From the NCBI GenBank assembly GCA_949752735.1, contig OX457037.1:71713829-71777828 (forward strand): DNA of 64,000 bases, given 5' to 3'. The translations under genes were made by a program, and so were the position numbers. The notes below the pieces were generated by a model, which was not told the origin of the DNA, searched no databases, and worked only from the letters and a program-made list of their open reading frames with translations. The DNA comes from Lumbricus terrestris. Taxonomy: Eukaryota > Annelida > Clitellata > Crassiclitellata > Lumbricidae. Shown here piece after piece: positions 21,721 to 33,450 of this stretch (its first letter is position 1; each line of letters begins with the position of its first letter).

Positions 21721-23300
21721 TACTACTCAATTTACGCCTACACCAAGGAATCAGAGTCTGGTTGGCAGCCTATATAAGAGAGAGTACCAATTGTAGGCCT
21801 ACTTTCTATTTGGGAGAGATGATATTGCAGTCCTGGCAGCAGAGATTCTTCTGAGCCACAGTTTCCCCTTACTCTTCACTTAAATGACAAGATTATGCCA
21901 GAGACATGATATATTTCAAAAGGATGTTACCAAACTATTGGCCATCGTCTTACTCCAATCAGTGACAGCTACTGTCATGCCAGATTCTTGTTTGCTGAGA
22001 TCTGAAACTGGAGATTGGAAGACAAAATCCTGGCCATGTGTTTTGACACAGTGTGAAGTAAAACGAGTTGCAAGGGCGGCATATGGATGAATGTGGAAGC
22101 GAAATTAGGAAAGGACCTCTTGAACCTTGCCATCGATACCATGTATCTGAAATTGCTCTGGAAAAGTGTTTCGCTGCATGATTCTGCAGGGACTCCAGTA
22201 TTGGAAGTCTATAGTCAAGAGCTATTAGATCTAATAGTCGTTTTCCAAAGATGAATTCCACCAAGGGAATAAAGTTTAGGTAACCAGGTGCATTTCACCG
22301 AGGGCGTTGGATGATTTACATGATCGAGTTACAAGGGAATAAAGTTTAGGTAACCAGGTGCATTTCACCGAGGGCGTTGGATGATTTACATGATCGAGTT
22401 GTGGCTTTTCAGTTATCAATTTTCCATTAAGCAACGTCAGAGCACATAGAGGATAATCTCGACCATCCAACTCTGAAACGGTATGGAATGATGTACTTGA
22501 AGTGTCACTCTCTGTGACAGCAACTTAGTCTCACGTGAAACGCTATTTCATCTGTATGTCCCTGAAACAATGAAGCCCACAGTGGAATCCATACTTAAGT
22601 CATCATAACTGACCCCACCTAAGAGTGACGAATGATCTGGCAGAGTGACTTTTATCCAGTCCTTCAATAAAGTCCTGGTCAGAAATAATGGGGAGAAATA
22701 ATTTGTTCTGCAATGGTCAAGTAAAACCAGATTTTTCAAATGTCCTAAGAGGAATAAACTATGACAACTTACAGTATTTCTTTGGATTTTGCCTTATATC
22801 TGATGGTTATGTGTTCAAATTTGCTTGGATCTGTGAAAATTTACAATGTGTCACAATGTCGCCTAAGTGGCTATTCTTCCAGTGCTTTGAGCAAGTCCTA
22901 AATCTATTCAGATTTTCATCTAATTTGGCAGGTAACTATATTTCTGAAGGAGGAACACAAAAATATATTGGTCGTTATTAACATCGACATTTTAATTTTT
23001 AGACACACCCTAATGGGCATCCTGGAGCACTCTCCCCTAATTAGGTCAAAAATCAGCAGACTCAAATTTTGCACAAGAAATAAAAAAATTCTGTCTACAT
23101 TAACCACTCACTATTTAGTGAGCCAATATTAACATTGTGGAAGATAGTTCTTCAAATAGTTTTCACAGACAATTTAGTCAAGGCTGATTTGTTAATTTAA
23201 TTAACGCAGGCAAAACAATATCCAGCTTTATTGATGCTGGGAGGTGATTCTCGCGCAGCGATGATCATTATATATATAGCCTAGCATGTAGGCCTACAAT
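21721..23300. other. No gene supported
   Basis: Open frames here are short and without recognised domains. The only clear structure is the exact tandem duplication at 22262-22400. A host gene exon cannot be excluded in 21880-22260. Confidence 0.35.
22262..22400. repeat. Exact 70-bp tandem duplication
   Basis: The block beginning CAAGGGAATAAAGTTTAGGT and ending ATGATCGAGTT occurs twice with a period of 70 bp and no mismatch that I see, so it is recent (or an assembly artefact). Confidence 0.9.
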
Positions 23301-23419
23301 TAAAAAGAGTCATTGAAATCGTTGCCTTCGTCCGTAATAAAAGAATTACTGAAGCGGAACGAATGAGAATGATTTCGAAGTTTTCATCGTATTCGTATGG
23401 AGTTCAGACTACCGGAGCA

Positions 23420-23640
23420 GGGCTGTTTTTAAGGAATTTTTAGAACTGCACAACTCCTTCTCTTCCTTCCCATCCTCCATGGTAAATTACTTCCAATCGG
23501 ATAACAATAACCATTTTTTGCTAGTTTTAACTGTACAGAAGTGCTTCTACAACTGCACAAATTCATTTAGAACTGCACATTTTGTGTACAACTGCACGTT
23601 AAAAAAGCCATGTACCGCAGTACCGGACGGGGTAAAACTG
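23420..23640. repeat. Repeat with AACTGCAC motifs
   Basis: 23425-23490 is the reverse complement of 15360-15425 (CCATCCTCCATGGTAAATTA). Further AACTGCAC motifs follow at irregular spacing to 23600. Probably part of an unidentified DNA element. Confidence 0.45.
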
Positions 23641-23859
23641 GAATAATAGTAAGGTAGACTAACTGAGATAAAAGAAAATATGTAAAAGACGCGATGATTT
23701 GCATAGATAAGCATTGAGCAATGCCAAGAGAGAAATAATATCATAAAAACACATCTTGTTGGCTGATTTCTGGTGGTGCCCATTCATAGGCGGGCCTCGC
23801 ATGGCCAATTTCTGGTGGTGTTGAGCACTCAGGGACCTCGCAGAGTCGGCGCCCATGCC

Positions 23860-24440
23860 TAAGCCTATTCTACTAAAACGAAATTTCATCCGGTGAAGGG
23901 TCATCCCCTTTGTCGACGATTACAATGGTAATAGTTGGAACATAGCACTTACGCGGCAGTCTACCATGCACACATTGCACAGGCGGTGACTTGCTTCCAT
24001 CGCATCACGAATAAATAATTATTGGTGTAGGCCTACCCAAACACATCTACATTGGCGAAATGTTTCAAATCTTGTTTACAGTGTGGTTCAATCATGTTTT
24101 CTCGCTTTTAGTCAGAACACTTTTAGAGACTAGACATCTAGTAATTTTTTTATTGGGTGACTACATTAGTTTAGTGCGATTTAACACTGCCTGGTGCAGA
24201 GATGAGAAGAGAATTTGTGAATTCCTGCGTTATGCATCTTCAATTACTCTGATCCACAAGCCACAAAAGAGTATACCTCTATACAAACTTAGTCCCATTT
24301 TTGACCATAATATTCTTCACCACTGTCAGTTTCCACAAAATACTCTTAGCTCATACACTTTCTGTATCCTTCACTTCATTGATAAAATTGGACGATATGA
24401 TTTCCTAGATGACTAACATTTATAATAACTTTGATACTGT
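23860..24440. repeat. Dispersed repeat also at 7180-7620 and 25310-25620
   Basis: Long collinear similarity to 7180-7640 (GCACTTACGCGGCAGTCTAC, CCATCGCATCAC, CTGATCCAC, TACAAACTTAGTCCCATTTT). Likely a non-coding part of the LINE-associated repeat family. Confidence 0.6.
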
Positions 24441-24489
24441 TTAACGACATATCGAAGACGATTAGTAAAATGCAAATGTAATCGGATTT

Positions 24490-24725
24490 TTATATAGCGG
24501 CTGTCTTATGGTCTCGACCCTGAGCGTGAGATCCTTCACCACCGCTCGCCCGTTTGAATGGACGCCACGCCATTTAGGTCCCCGTGGACGGACCGTGCTA
24601 GCCCGAGATTTTTAAATCTCTGAAATAGCCACCTTCGGGATTCGAACCGCGACCCTCACGCTCTTCTCCACAGACACGCGTTCGCCAGCTCTCTTACCGA
24701 TGTAGCTAACGCGAACTAATTAGTG
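24490..24725 (-). mobile_element. tRNA-derived SINE (family 3), minus strand
   Basis: On the minus strand: TTAGCTACATCGGTAAGAGA (A-box-like), then GCGGTTCGAATCCCGAAGG (B box), followed by a body ending with GTGAAGGATCTCACGCTCAG. Box spacing is wider than in a tRNA, so this is a SINE and not a tRNA gene. Confidence 0.65.
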
Positions 24726-24888
24726 TCACCCTCCTCCTTTATCCAGTCTTGGGACTGGCACTAGCAGAGTTCAACCAGTGGCAGAGTTATATTAACTTCG
24801 TTTCATAGGCTTACATTATGTACGACCTACGGTGAACACCGACAATAGCCGAGCACTGCAACTGCAAACCATCAAATGCATTTAAAGG

Positions 24889-25085
24889 TCTAACTTGGTT
24901 GCGGGTGCAACACACCAGAGCCGTATATTTAGCTGCAGTTGTCCTAACGCTTCTAAATGTACGGCTCTGCAACACACTGCAGTTTCTTTGTCGTCGCTTG
25001 TCAGAGGAGAACACGATGCGGTTGACAAATGCACATGCAAACTAAAAGAAGGCAAAAACGGGGTCGTCTATAGATGCTGAGTCGT
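24889..25085. repeat. Inverted partner of 14880-15060
   Basis: Reverse-complement match to 14880-15060 with an extra internal segment carrying a local inverted repeat (GAGCCGTATATTTA... TAAATGTACGGCTC). Confidence 0.55.
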
Positions 25086-25194
25086 TCTGCTTAGAGATCC
25101 AACAAGCAGACTACATGCTCCACTCTCTGCCTGTCTATATTATAGGCCTAATAGGAAGAAGAGGTTCTACAAATATTTCATTATATTATGAAAA

Positions 25195-25640
25195 ATCGAG
25201 ATGATGTGTATAATGCCCAAACATGGCTTGATATTATAATGAGAGGCTGCATAAGACACAACGCCCAAACTTTGTATTCACGGTTGACAGGTAAACCACA
25301 CGCCTAAACCAATCCTATACCCAAATGCGTTCATCCGACGAACCGGTTGTCAACTTTGTCAAAGGTTATAATGATGGACCTTTTCACAGGTGGTCGTTGG
25401 AGCATAATAACCATCCTGCAGCAGTCTACCATCCATAATAGCACAGACGGTGGTGACTTGCTTTCATCGCATCGCACCCAAATAATTTATGGAACGCCTA
25501 TACAATGGCGCAGTGTTGCACATCTTCTTTTCGGTGTAGTAAAATTATTATTATTTATTTTATCGATTATAGTTAGAACACAAGAACACGAAACAAAAAT
25601 AGGGCATATCTAGTAATTTTTAAAAGGCGTCTATATTAGT
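25195..25640. repeat. Dispersed repeat fragment
   Basis: Collinear with parts of 18480-18560 and 7180-7440 (CGCCCAAACTTTGTAT, GTTGACAGG, CAGCAGTCTACCATCC). Diverged; no gene. Confidence 0.45.
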
Positions 25641-25659
25641 TTTGTGAGCTTTAATGGTG

Positions 25660-25860
25660 GTGCGCGGTGGTGCAGTGGTTCTTTGTCTTGCAGCCGAAGG
25701 GTTGCAAGAACGAATCCACCTCAAAACGCCGCGTAGGCACCTTGAGCAAGTCCGTCATTCGGAATTGCTAAAGCCGCCTCGGCGTGAAACTCCAATTAAG
25801 TGTCCGCGCTGTAGTCGGGAACGCTTCTGAGTAGCACCTTGAAAATGACGCCTACTCAAG
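25660..25860 (+). mobile_element. tRNA-derived SINE (family 1)
   Basis: Head GCGCGGTGGTGCAGTGGTTC, TTGCAGCCGAAGGGTTGC, B-box-like GAACGAATCCACCTC, body CTCGGCGTGAAACTCC and GTAGTCGGGAACGC. Diverged copy of the 16225-16450 family. Confidence 0.75.
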
Positions 25861-26099
25861 CGAATGCGAAAGCAAACAACGTGTCGAGCATGGGCGCCCG
25901 CAGAAATTTTTGCCGGTAGGGGGAAATTTTTTTACGATAGCCATGGTTAGATTTTTAGTAGCACGAGCTTGAAAAATGAAAAGAAGCTGGAAATGGAATA
26001 GAAATTAAGAATAGGCCTATGGGTATTTTTCAAAGCGGTTTCTTATGCAAATTTCACAGTTTCATTTTGAGTATAATTTTTAATACGAATAGTTTCCAT

Positions 26100-26736
26100 A
26101 TATGTATGTATGCATGTATGTATGTATGTATGTATGTATGTATGTATGTATGTGTGTATGTATGTATGTATGTATGTATGTATGTATGTATGTATGTATG
26201 TATGTATGTATGCATGTATGTATGTATGTATGTATGCATGTATGCATGTATGTAAGTATGTATGTATGTATGTATGTATGTATGTACGTATGTATGTATG
26301 TATGTATGTATGTATGTATGTATGTATGTATGTATGTATGCATGTATGTATGTATGTATGCATGTATGCATGTATGTAAGTATGTATGTATGTATGTATG
26401 TACGTATGTATGTATGTATGTATGTATGTATGTATGTATGTATGTATGTATGTATGTATGTATGCATGTATGCATGTATGTAAGTATGTATGTATGTATG
26501 TATGTACGTATGTATGTATGTATGTATGTAAGCATGTATGTATGTATGTATGTATGTATGTATGTATGTATGTATGTATGTATGTATGTATGTATGTATG
26601 TATGTATGTATGTATGTATGTATGTATGTATGTATGTATGTATGTGTGTGCGTATGTATGTATGCATGTATGCATGTATGCATGTATGTAAGTAAGTATG
26701 TATGTATGTATGTATGTACGTATGTATGTATGTATG

Positions 26737-26767
<31 letters not shown>

Positions 26768-26950
26768 GCATGTATGTATGTATGTATGTATGTATGTATG
26801 TATGTATATATGTATGCATGTATGTATGTATGTATGTATGTATGTATGTATGTATGTATGTATGTATGTATGTATGTATGTATGTATGTATGTATGCATG
26901 TATGTATGTATGTATGTATGTATGTATGTATGTATGCATGAATGCATACA
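26100..26950. repeat. (TATG)n microsatellite with higher-order structure
   Basis: About 850 bp of TATG/GTAT tetranucleotides with point variants (GCAT, AAGT, ACGT). The ordered variant series GCAT...GCAT...AAGT...ACGT recurs near 26230, 26355, 26470 and 26680. Frames on both strands (MYVCMYV, YIHTYIH) are artefacts. Confidence 0.95.
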
Positions 26951-27354
26951 TACAGCTATACAATATCAGCAGGTCGCGTCAATAAAATGGGTCTATTTTA
27001 GGCAGGTCATAGAAATAAAATGTAAAACAGATATTAAAAACCCCAAAGAATTTTTGGCGGGTCATAAGGCAAGGGAAAAATAGGCAGGTTGCGACGCCAC
27101 TGCGCAAACAGTTCTTTAACTTCTATTAGTAGGTTACGTAAGCTGGAGGCCTGAATTTGAAAAGCTGTCATGTGGTTTGATAATCAAGCCTTGCAGTTTT
27201 TTTTAATTGATCGGCTATTCTGAGAATAATTGTTTCTCATGAATATTAAGTTAAGACTAGGTTATTGCCAAATATAATTGCTGAGCGCGCATACCTTTAT
27301 AATATAGGTTGCTTGTGTAACAACTTTTAAAATAAGCATGCGACGTTGGAGCAC

Positions 27355-27500
27355 TAATCCCACGCCGCCGCCCTGCGCCGCCGACGCCCACATTTCGAGG
27401 GCGCGGCTGCCGCCGATATTTGTTGGTTGGCGCGCCGCCGCCGCCGCCGCCGCCGACCGAAAATAACCGGCGCGCTGCCGCCGCTGACACTCTCAACTTG
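27355..27500. promoter_or_regulatory. GC-rich (GCC)n tract upstream of an orphan promoter
   Basis: Dense CGCCGCCG runs with many CpG sites in otherwise AT-rich DNA, ending about 30 bp before a TATA box. CpG-island-like. Confidence 0.4.
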
Positions 27501-27525
27501 GCGCAGAGCACTGTCTTCAACACAG

Positions 27526-27689
27526 TATATAAGTGCCAACGTCCAAAAATCTGTCTCAGGCTGAACATTTCAAGGTCCTGAAAGAGATCAGACGTCTGAA
27601 CGGCAAGTAGGAGCATCGCGACAAGTTTACGAGAAGCAATTCTGAAGTCTGTGAACATCCACATCAGGTAATTAAAGGTTTCGGAAAAG
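27526..27689 (+). promoter_or_regulatory. Orphan TATA box and 5' exon related to the proline-rich gene
   Basis: TATATAAG at 27526-27533 is followed, at the expected distance, by a stretch resembling the predicted 5' exon of the minus-strand gene at 13622-13770: GAGCATCGCGACAA, GAAGTCTGTGAAC, and a donor-like GGAAAAG|GTTGGTT. TATA-to-donor distance is about 163 versus about 178 bases. No matching coding exon follows; the DNA beyond 27785 is an iteron-TIR element. This is either a decayed fourth family member or one whose coding exon lies outside the window. Confidence 0.45.
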
Positions 27690-27784
27690 GTTGGTTATAA
27701 AAGAAATTGTATTAAACGACTGCATGTAACAGGGTAATTATATTATTATTTGCAGTCCATTTAAGAATTGACTCATGTCTAAAA

Positions 27785-29738
27785 TGGTTCCATGACACTT
27801 AATACCGCGACAGTTAATACCACGACAGTTGGTACCGGACAGTTAGTCCCGCGACACTTAGGCCTAATCCCGGCGACATTTAATACCGGCGACAGCCGCT
27901 ACACTTAATCCCGCGACCAATTAATCCCGCGACAGTTAATCACGGCGACACATAATCCTGCGACACTTAATGCCGGAAAAAACAACATTTAAAAAAAGTT
28001 AAATTCCATAAAAGCAATATTCACTAGGCCTATTGTTCAAATGAGTTAAGCCTTTGCAAACAGTGCCGGCGCTAGGGTACCTGAGGCCCCCCCGAAAAAA
28101 AAACTTGGGGCTCCCCATGCCTTGAGCTGTCATCTCAGTAAAAAATTTCATAATGTAAGTGCTGAAAGACATGGTGTAAGATTTCAATAAATGTATCCCA
28201 ATTGCTCATTTTTGGAATTTCCATGCTGTAATGGTAGAATTTTAACCTGTCATCTTGACAAAAATTGCTCATTTTTCAATGCTGTTAGTCGTGGTTTAGG
28301 ACTTCAGAGTGTGCCCCTCCATTGTTGAAATTTGTCCGATTTGCCAACTATAATGGTAGCATTTAAAGGCTGTCATCTTAACAAAATTGATCATTGTTGA
28401 TGGGCAGTGCATGGATGATAGCCTACTTATGAAATATTTCTGAAATATTGGGGATACAAGGATTCCATCCCAACCATAAATTGTGGTGCCGTGCCCCTGT
28501 CCACACCCCCAAAGTCTCCTCTTTGGTTGAAGGACAATGCTCTATTAGTTTGCGTAATATTAATTTGTATGATTTGCGTTAAACATAATTCGGTGCGTGA
28601 TTTCAGGAATGAACAGTCATGAAAGGTATAATTACCAGCTACATTTGAGGCCCCTTGCAAACTTGAGATCAGACACATACCAAGGACATCTGGGATCCTT
28701 ACACAGGCTTTCATGTTTGGGCCTCACGCATGTTTTATTTGGAGGCCTCATCCAATTAGCAATTAGAATCAGTTACAATTTATAAACATTGTGTTTGAGA
28801 AAGTGGACGAAATTGCCTGAGTAAGTTTAAATGGCTTTAAACTTACGCCCATAATCGGTACGATATTTGCATTAGGTCTGCTATGGCAGTGCCATGTGGT
28901 TAGTTGAGGCATGCACCAGACCGGATCTGTACAGTCACAAATAGGCATAATGATCAGCTAAATTTGGGGGCTCCCCTTCAAACTCTAAAGGCTTTATACT
29001 TACGCCCAAAATCAGTATGATATTTGAATTGGATCTGCTGTGGCAGTGCCGTATGGTTAGTCGAGGCATGCACCAGACCGGATCTGCACACAGTGCACAG
29101 TCACAAATAGGCATAATGACCAGCTAAATTTGGGGGCCTCTTCAAACTCGGGGTGCTAGCGCCGGCACTGTTTGCAAATAAATATTATAAAACCAGACAA
29201 ATTCGACAAAATCAATATTCACAGCAATATTCACAGTTTTTTTATTTAAAAAAGAGCTATGTTGGCATTGTCGCGATGTTTAATGTATTCGTCCATGTAT
29301 CACAGTTCGTTTGCCTTTGCTACTGCAGGCGAAATTCGCCTCCATGTCACTGCCATATCGTAGACTGCACTTCGCAAATCATGTTTAAAATCCTCTGTGT
29401 AAATGATCGTTTTACATGTATGTGCAGATGTACAACAGAAAACCAGAACAGAGAGGTAGGCCTACCTAATTGGCTATGTGAACAACAATAGTCGAACCAC
29501 TAGCTAATTGGCTATGTGGACAACAATAGCGTACAAAAATTCGTAGGCCTACTCACGTGTGTACAGGTATTAAGTGTCGCGGCATCGAATGTCGCGGAAT
29601 TAAGTGTCGCCAGGATTAAATGTCGCCGGGATTAACTCTCGCGGGATTAACAGACGCGGGATTAAATGTCGTAGGGACTAGGTGTCCGGTATTAAGTATC
29701 GCGGTATCAAATGTCGCGGGATTAAGTGTCGTGCCACC
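27785..29738. mobile_element. TU-like iteron-TIR element, family B, TSD GTCTAAAA
   Basis: The left arm (about 27793-27977) is a run of 15-16-bp units of the type GCGACACTTAATCCC; the right arm (about 29562-29735) has the same units inverted (GGGATTAAGTGTCGC). Outer ends GG..CATGACACTTAAT and ATTAAGTGTCGTGCCACC pair. The element is flanked by a perfect 8-bp duplication GTCTAAAA (27777-27784, 29739-29746). Non-coding; a hAT-like element at 28061-29170 sits inside. Confidence 0.85.
28061..29170. mobile_element. hAT-like element nested in the iteron element, TSD TTTGCAAA
   Basis: Ends CAGTGCCGGCGCTAGGG and TGCTAGCGCCGGCACTG, flanked by TTTGCAAA (28053-28060, 29171-29178). Its left half carries three diverged copies of the shared 110-bp module; its right half has two direct copies of a block of about 150 bp (GCATGCACCAGACCGGATCT). 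No transposase. Confidence 0.85.
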
Positions 29739-29756
29739 GTCTAAAAGATAGGCTTA

Positions 29757-31018
29757 GGGAGAGCGGGGCATAATGGGATAGCAGTGGCATAACGGAAAAC
29801 TTTATTATTGTCGATCTTACTTACTTTAAAAATACGAAAGAATTTCAAACTGAAGTACGGGTAATGAATCTTTGAAGGCGAAGGACGAAAGCATGTTCGA
29901 TTCCGAAACGTATTGCAATATTTATGATTAAAGGTCCATTTTCACGCTCTCCGATATAAGGTACGATCATAATTAAAAAATAATTTCTAAAAACAGTGCA
30001 GCTATATTAAATTTAGCTTAAACCATCCATGTGCAGGGTAATATATAAAGTCATATATTTCCATATGAAAATTTGTACAAGTTCAGTATTTTGTGTCAGA
30101 ATGGCGGATTGACTATTGGGGCCAATTGGGGCATAATGGGATGCATGATATCCCATTTCGCCCCATTTAGTGATTCTACGGCAATTTTTTTCCATATTTC
30201 TCATATTTTAATATTTCATGGGTTCTAATTACCCCCTCACGCCTCAATCAGTCTTTACATTACAAAACGAGCAATAAATTTTAAAATGTGGCACTTTTTG
30301 AAAGCATAGAATTTTGCATGTTATGGGGCATAATGGGATAGATATTCCATTTTTCCTCAGGTGGTGGGGCATAACGGGATTTTGGGCCTTTTGGTAAAAA
30401 TTTGTATCCCCTGTGTGGTTGATGTTTACGTAAAATTTTTATAGTCGATGTCGTACGTTATATATGCCGGTGTCACGATATAGAGTATCCCCCGTATTAA
30501 TTGTATCCCCCCAAAATTAAAAAAGTCGAAAAAACCGCTTCCGCGTGTAGTTTTTTTGCAAATTAATTTTCATCTGCTTTGTTTTGAACAATGACACTAA
30601 CTGGTATGTTTTTTCCGACTAGATAATTTGTTTTGCCCTGTTTTTAGAGCACTTAAAACATTAAAAACACTTAAAAACACTCAGAGTCACTGAATAAATT
30701 CGAGTTGCCTTTATCTGAGCATTGCCTAGTACACTTAAAACAATTAGAGTCACTTAAAATTTTGATTACAGCATAAATATTTTTATTATGCGCCTTTTTC
30801 AAAAATGGAGATAGAATGGTTTATCCCCCCGGATAGTATAGACCGGTTAATTCCATCCGGTGGGATAGACTAATTCATCCCCCCGGATAGCTTTCAGGGG
30901 GGGATACTCCGTTTCATGACACCGGCATAATGTGAGTACAAGAAGCACTGATTTCTTATTAATTATATGACGTAAACTTCAAAATGTCTTAAGTGTCCCG
31001 TTATGCCCCGCTCTCCCC
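29757..31018. mobile_element. TA-flanked inverted-repeat element
   Basis: Ends GGGAGAGCGGGGCATAATGG and CCGTTATGCCCCGCTCTCCC with TA on both sides (29755-29756, 31019-31020). Interior subterminal repeats of GGGGCATAATGGGAT recur (30129, 30325, 30367). Another MITE (30465-30927) is nested in it. TA target suggests the Tc1/mariner group; no transposase seen. Confidence 0.8.
30465..30927. mobile_element. MITE, TGCCGGTGTCA ends, copy 1
   Basis: Ends TGCCGGTGTCACGATATAG and CATGACACCGGCA, with TA on both sides (30463-30464, 30928-30929). Interior blocks GAGTATCCCCC, CCCCCGGATAG are mirrored. A second copy is at 48252-48708. Confidence 0.8.
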
Positions 31019-31064
31019 TACATCTATGTTTGCTATGTTGTCTGGTGTATAGGCTATATTCGGA

Positions 31065-31311
31065 TGATCTAACCTTTTTTACATAAGGGCCATTTTTTTC
31101 TAGGTTGGAGGACATTAGGGGCCACAAGGCTAAAATTTAATTAACTAAAGGCACATAATTTTTTTTATAATTGATTCAAAATATAATCTTTGATGTTATT
31201 TATAGACTTATAATAAAAGAATCTGTAATAGTTTTTTAACTCTTAGAGAGATGAGGGCCATTTTTTAGGCCTGGCGGGCCACTTTTGACCCGTGGGCCAC
31301 GGGTTGGGCTG
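31065..31311. mobile_element. hAT MITE fragment related to 61261-61606
   Basis: Shares GGACATTAGGGGCCACAAGG and GGGCCACGGGTTGGG with the complete copy, but both outer CAG/CTG ends are lost. Confidence 0.65.
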
Positions 31312-31432
31312 CTATGTGATTTCTAATTTTTTTAAACACCGGTTTGCCTTCGACTTTCTTTCTGAAAAATTCTGACCACATAATTAAGAAAACACCGACA
31401 GTATTGTGTGCATGAGCACTTGTTATAGCGGG

Positions 31433-33450
31433 TCACCTGGTCACCTGGTGCCGTAAGCTCTTAGAGCTCTGGCGACAGTTTTTGATGTATCCTCTCCAGT
31501 GTCTCCTCTCTCTTGTCGCCTCTCTTAGCTGCTCCAGGCTCATGCCAGACTTTTCCTGTACCTCATCCAACCATCTCTTCCGTGGTCTTCCGCGTCTCTT
31601 CCTTTCCTCACCGCATGCCGTCATCAGCTCCTTTTCCAAACCGTTAGATCTCATCACATGGCCGAAGTAGCTCAATTTCCTCTAAGTTGCTGTTTGCTGC
31701 AGTGTCTCTTCCCTCTCTATTTCGAGCTCCGCGCGCACCGATTCGTTAGTTCTCTTCTCCGTCCATGAACTCCTTAGCATCTTTCTCCAAATCCACATCT
31801 CGCACGCGTTGATTTTCTTTTCAATATCCTGTGTCTTTGTCCATGTTTCGCATCCATATAGGACCACTGGGAAGATCAGTGCTCTTACCAGTCTTTTCTT
31901 TGGTTCTCTACTCACGTATTTATCCTTCCAAATCTTTCCCAGACAGTTCATTGCCGTTTTCCCCATTGTTACCCTCCGCCTTATTTCCATATCACTTCTT
32001 CCCTCTTTCTCTATCATAGATCCCAGGAATGTGAAGCTCGATACTACCTCTATCGTTTCTCCATCCACCTCAAAGTTTTCCCATGTTGCAGTTGTCATAA
32101 CCTTTGTTTTCTTTACATTGAAGTATAGTCCCGCCTTTTCGCTTTCCTTCCTGACTCTTCTTATTAACTCGGCCAGGTCGTCCCTCTTCCCCGCCAATAA
32201 TGTCGTATCATCGGCGTACCTCAAATTATTCAGTATTTTCCCCGCCATCCTTACCCCCTCTGTTGCCTTTTCCAATCCAGCCCTCCTCATAATTCTCTCG
32301 GCAAACAGATTGAACAGGAAAGGAGACAAAATGCACCCCTGCCTCACTCCTTTCCTTATTTTAAATTTCCCCGTGTCTCCATATTCAGTTCTTATTACCG
32401 CCTCTTGATCCACATAAAGGCCTTTCAGTAGTTTAACCAGATGCTTCGGAATTCCCATCTCAATCAGCGTCCTCCACAGTAGTGTATGGTCTATGCAATC
32501 AAACGCCTTACTATAGTCTATAAAACACATATGCACCTCTTGCCCGTACTCCCTCTGTCTCTCCATAATCCACCTTATATTGGCGATGTGATCGCGCGTT
32601 CCTCGCGCCTTCCTGAATCCCGCTTGGTTGGCTGGCAATTCCCTTTCAATTGTCTTCTCCATTCTTTTGTGGATTATTTTGAGGAGTATTTTGCTCGTGT
32701 TCATCGCTATCGTTCGATAATTTCCACACTCTCTCGCGTCTCCTTTCTTGAATATTGGTATGAACACTGACCTTTTCCAGTCCTCCGGCCACTCCCCAGT
32801 TCTCCAGATTTGATTGCATAGCTTTGTCATAGTCCTCACCACTGCTTCATCTCCCGCTTTTACCAGTTCTATAGGTATTCCATCATGTCCTGGCGCTTTG
32901 TTGTCCTTTAGCTGTTTTATCGCCCACTCCACCTCTGCCTCCAATATCTCTGGTTTGTTTTCAACTTCCTCTATTTTGATATTTTCCTTCACGACACGTT
33001 CGTCCTTCTTGTACAGCTCTTCCGTATACTCTCTCCATCTTTCCTTCATCTCCTCCTCGTCTCCTATTATCTTCCCATCCTTCGTCTTGAGTGATCCCAT
33101 TCTAGGGCCTGCTGTCTTTGTGATTTCCTTTATCTTTGCGAAAAGTTCTTTAGTTCTTTCTTTCTTCCCTTCTTCCTCCAGCTCCTTGCACATTTCCTTG
33201 AGATGGTTTTCCTTATCCTCCCCTGCCTTCCTTTGGAAGGCCTTATTCAATGTTTTTACCCTATCCCTGTTACCTTCCTTCTTTGCTACTCTCCTTTCCA
33301 TTGCCACCTCAATGGCCTCTTTGGATAGCCATGGTGTAATTTTCCTTGACGTTTTCTTTGGTATACATGTTTCTCCGCCGCCTGCTGAATAGGAGTTTTC
33401 ATCTTTGTCCATAACTTGTTTGCATCCTCCTCTTCCGTTGTATCGTCTCT
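31433..33450 (-). pseudogene. LINE reverse transcriptase with frameshift and stop
   Basis: The largest frame (33412 to 31682, 576 residues) contains KAPGHDGIPIELVK, FKKGDARECGNYRTIAM, ANQAGFRKARGTRDHI, CFIDYSKAFDCIDH (catalytic Asp), GVRQGCILSPFLFNLFAE and YADD at residues 399-402. An in-frame TAG at 31682-31684 separates it from the conserved tail KLSYFGHVMR...KRRGRPRKRWLDEV. A 1-base frameshift near 33370 separates it from its N-terminal part (EEEDANKLWTKM). The tail with GHVMR and GRPRKRW is common in RTE/I-like animal LINEs; the clade is uncertain. Inactive. Confidence 0.85.

Noticed and set aside
26043..26963. Long frames (YIHTYIH, MYVCMYV) of up to 306 residues
   Set aside because: Translations of a tetranucleotide microsatellite in all frames.
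31809..33392. Plus-strand frames opposite the LINE
   Set aside because: Antisense shadows of the minus-strand reverse transcriptase.
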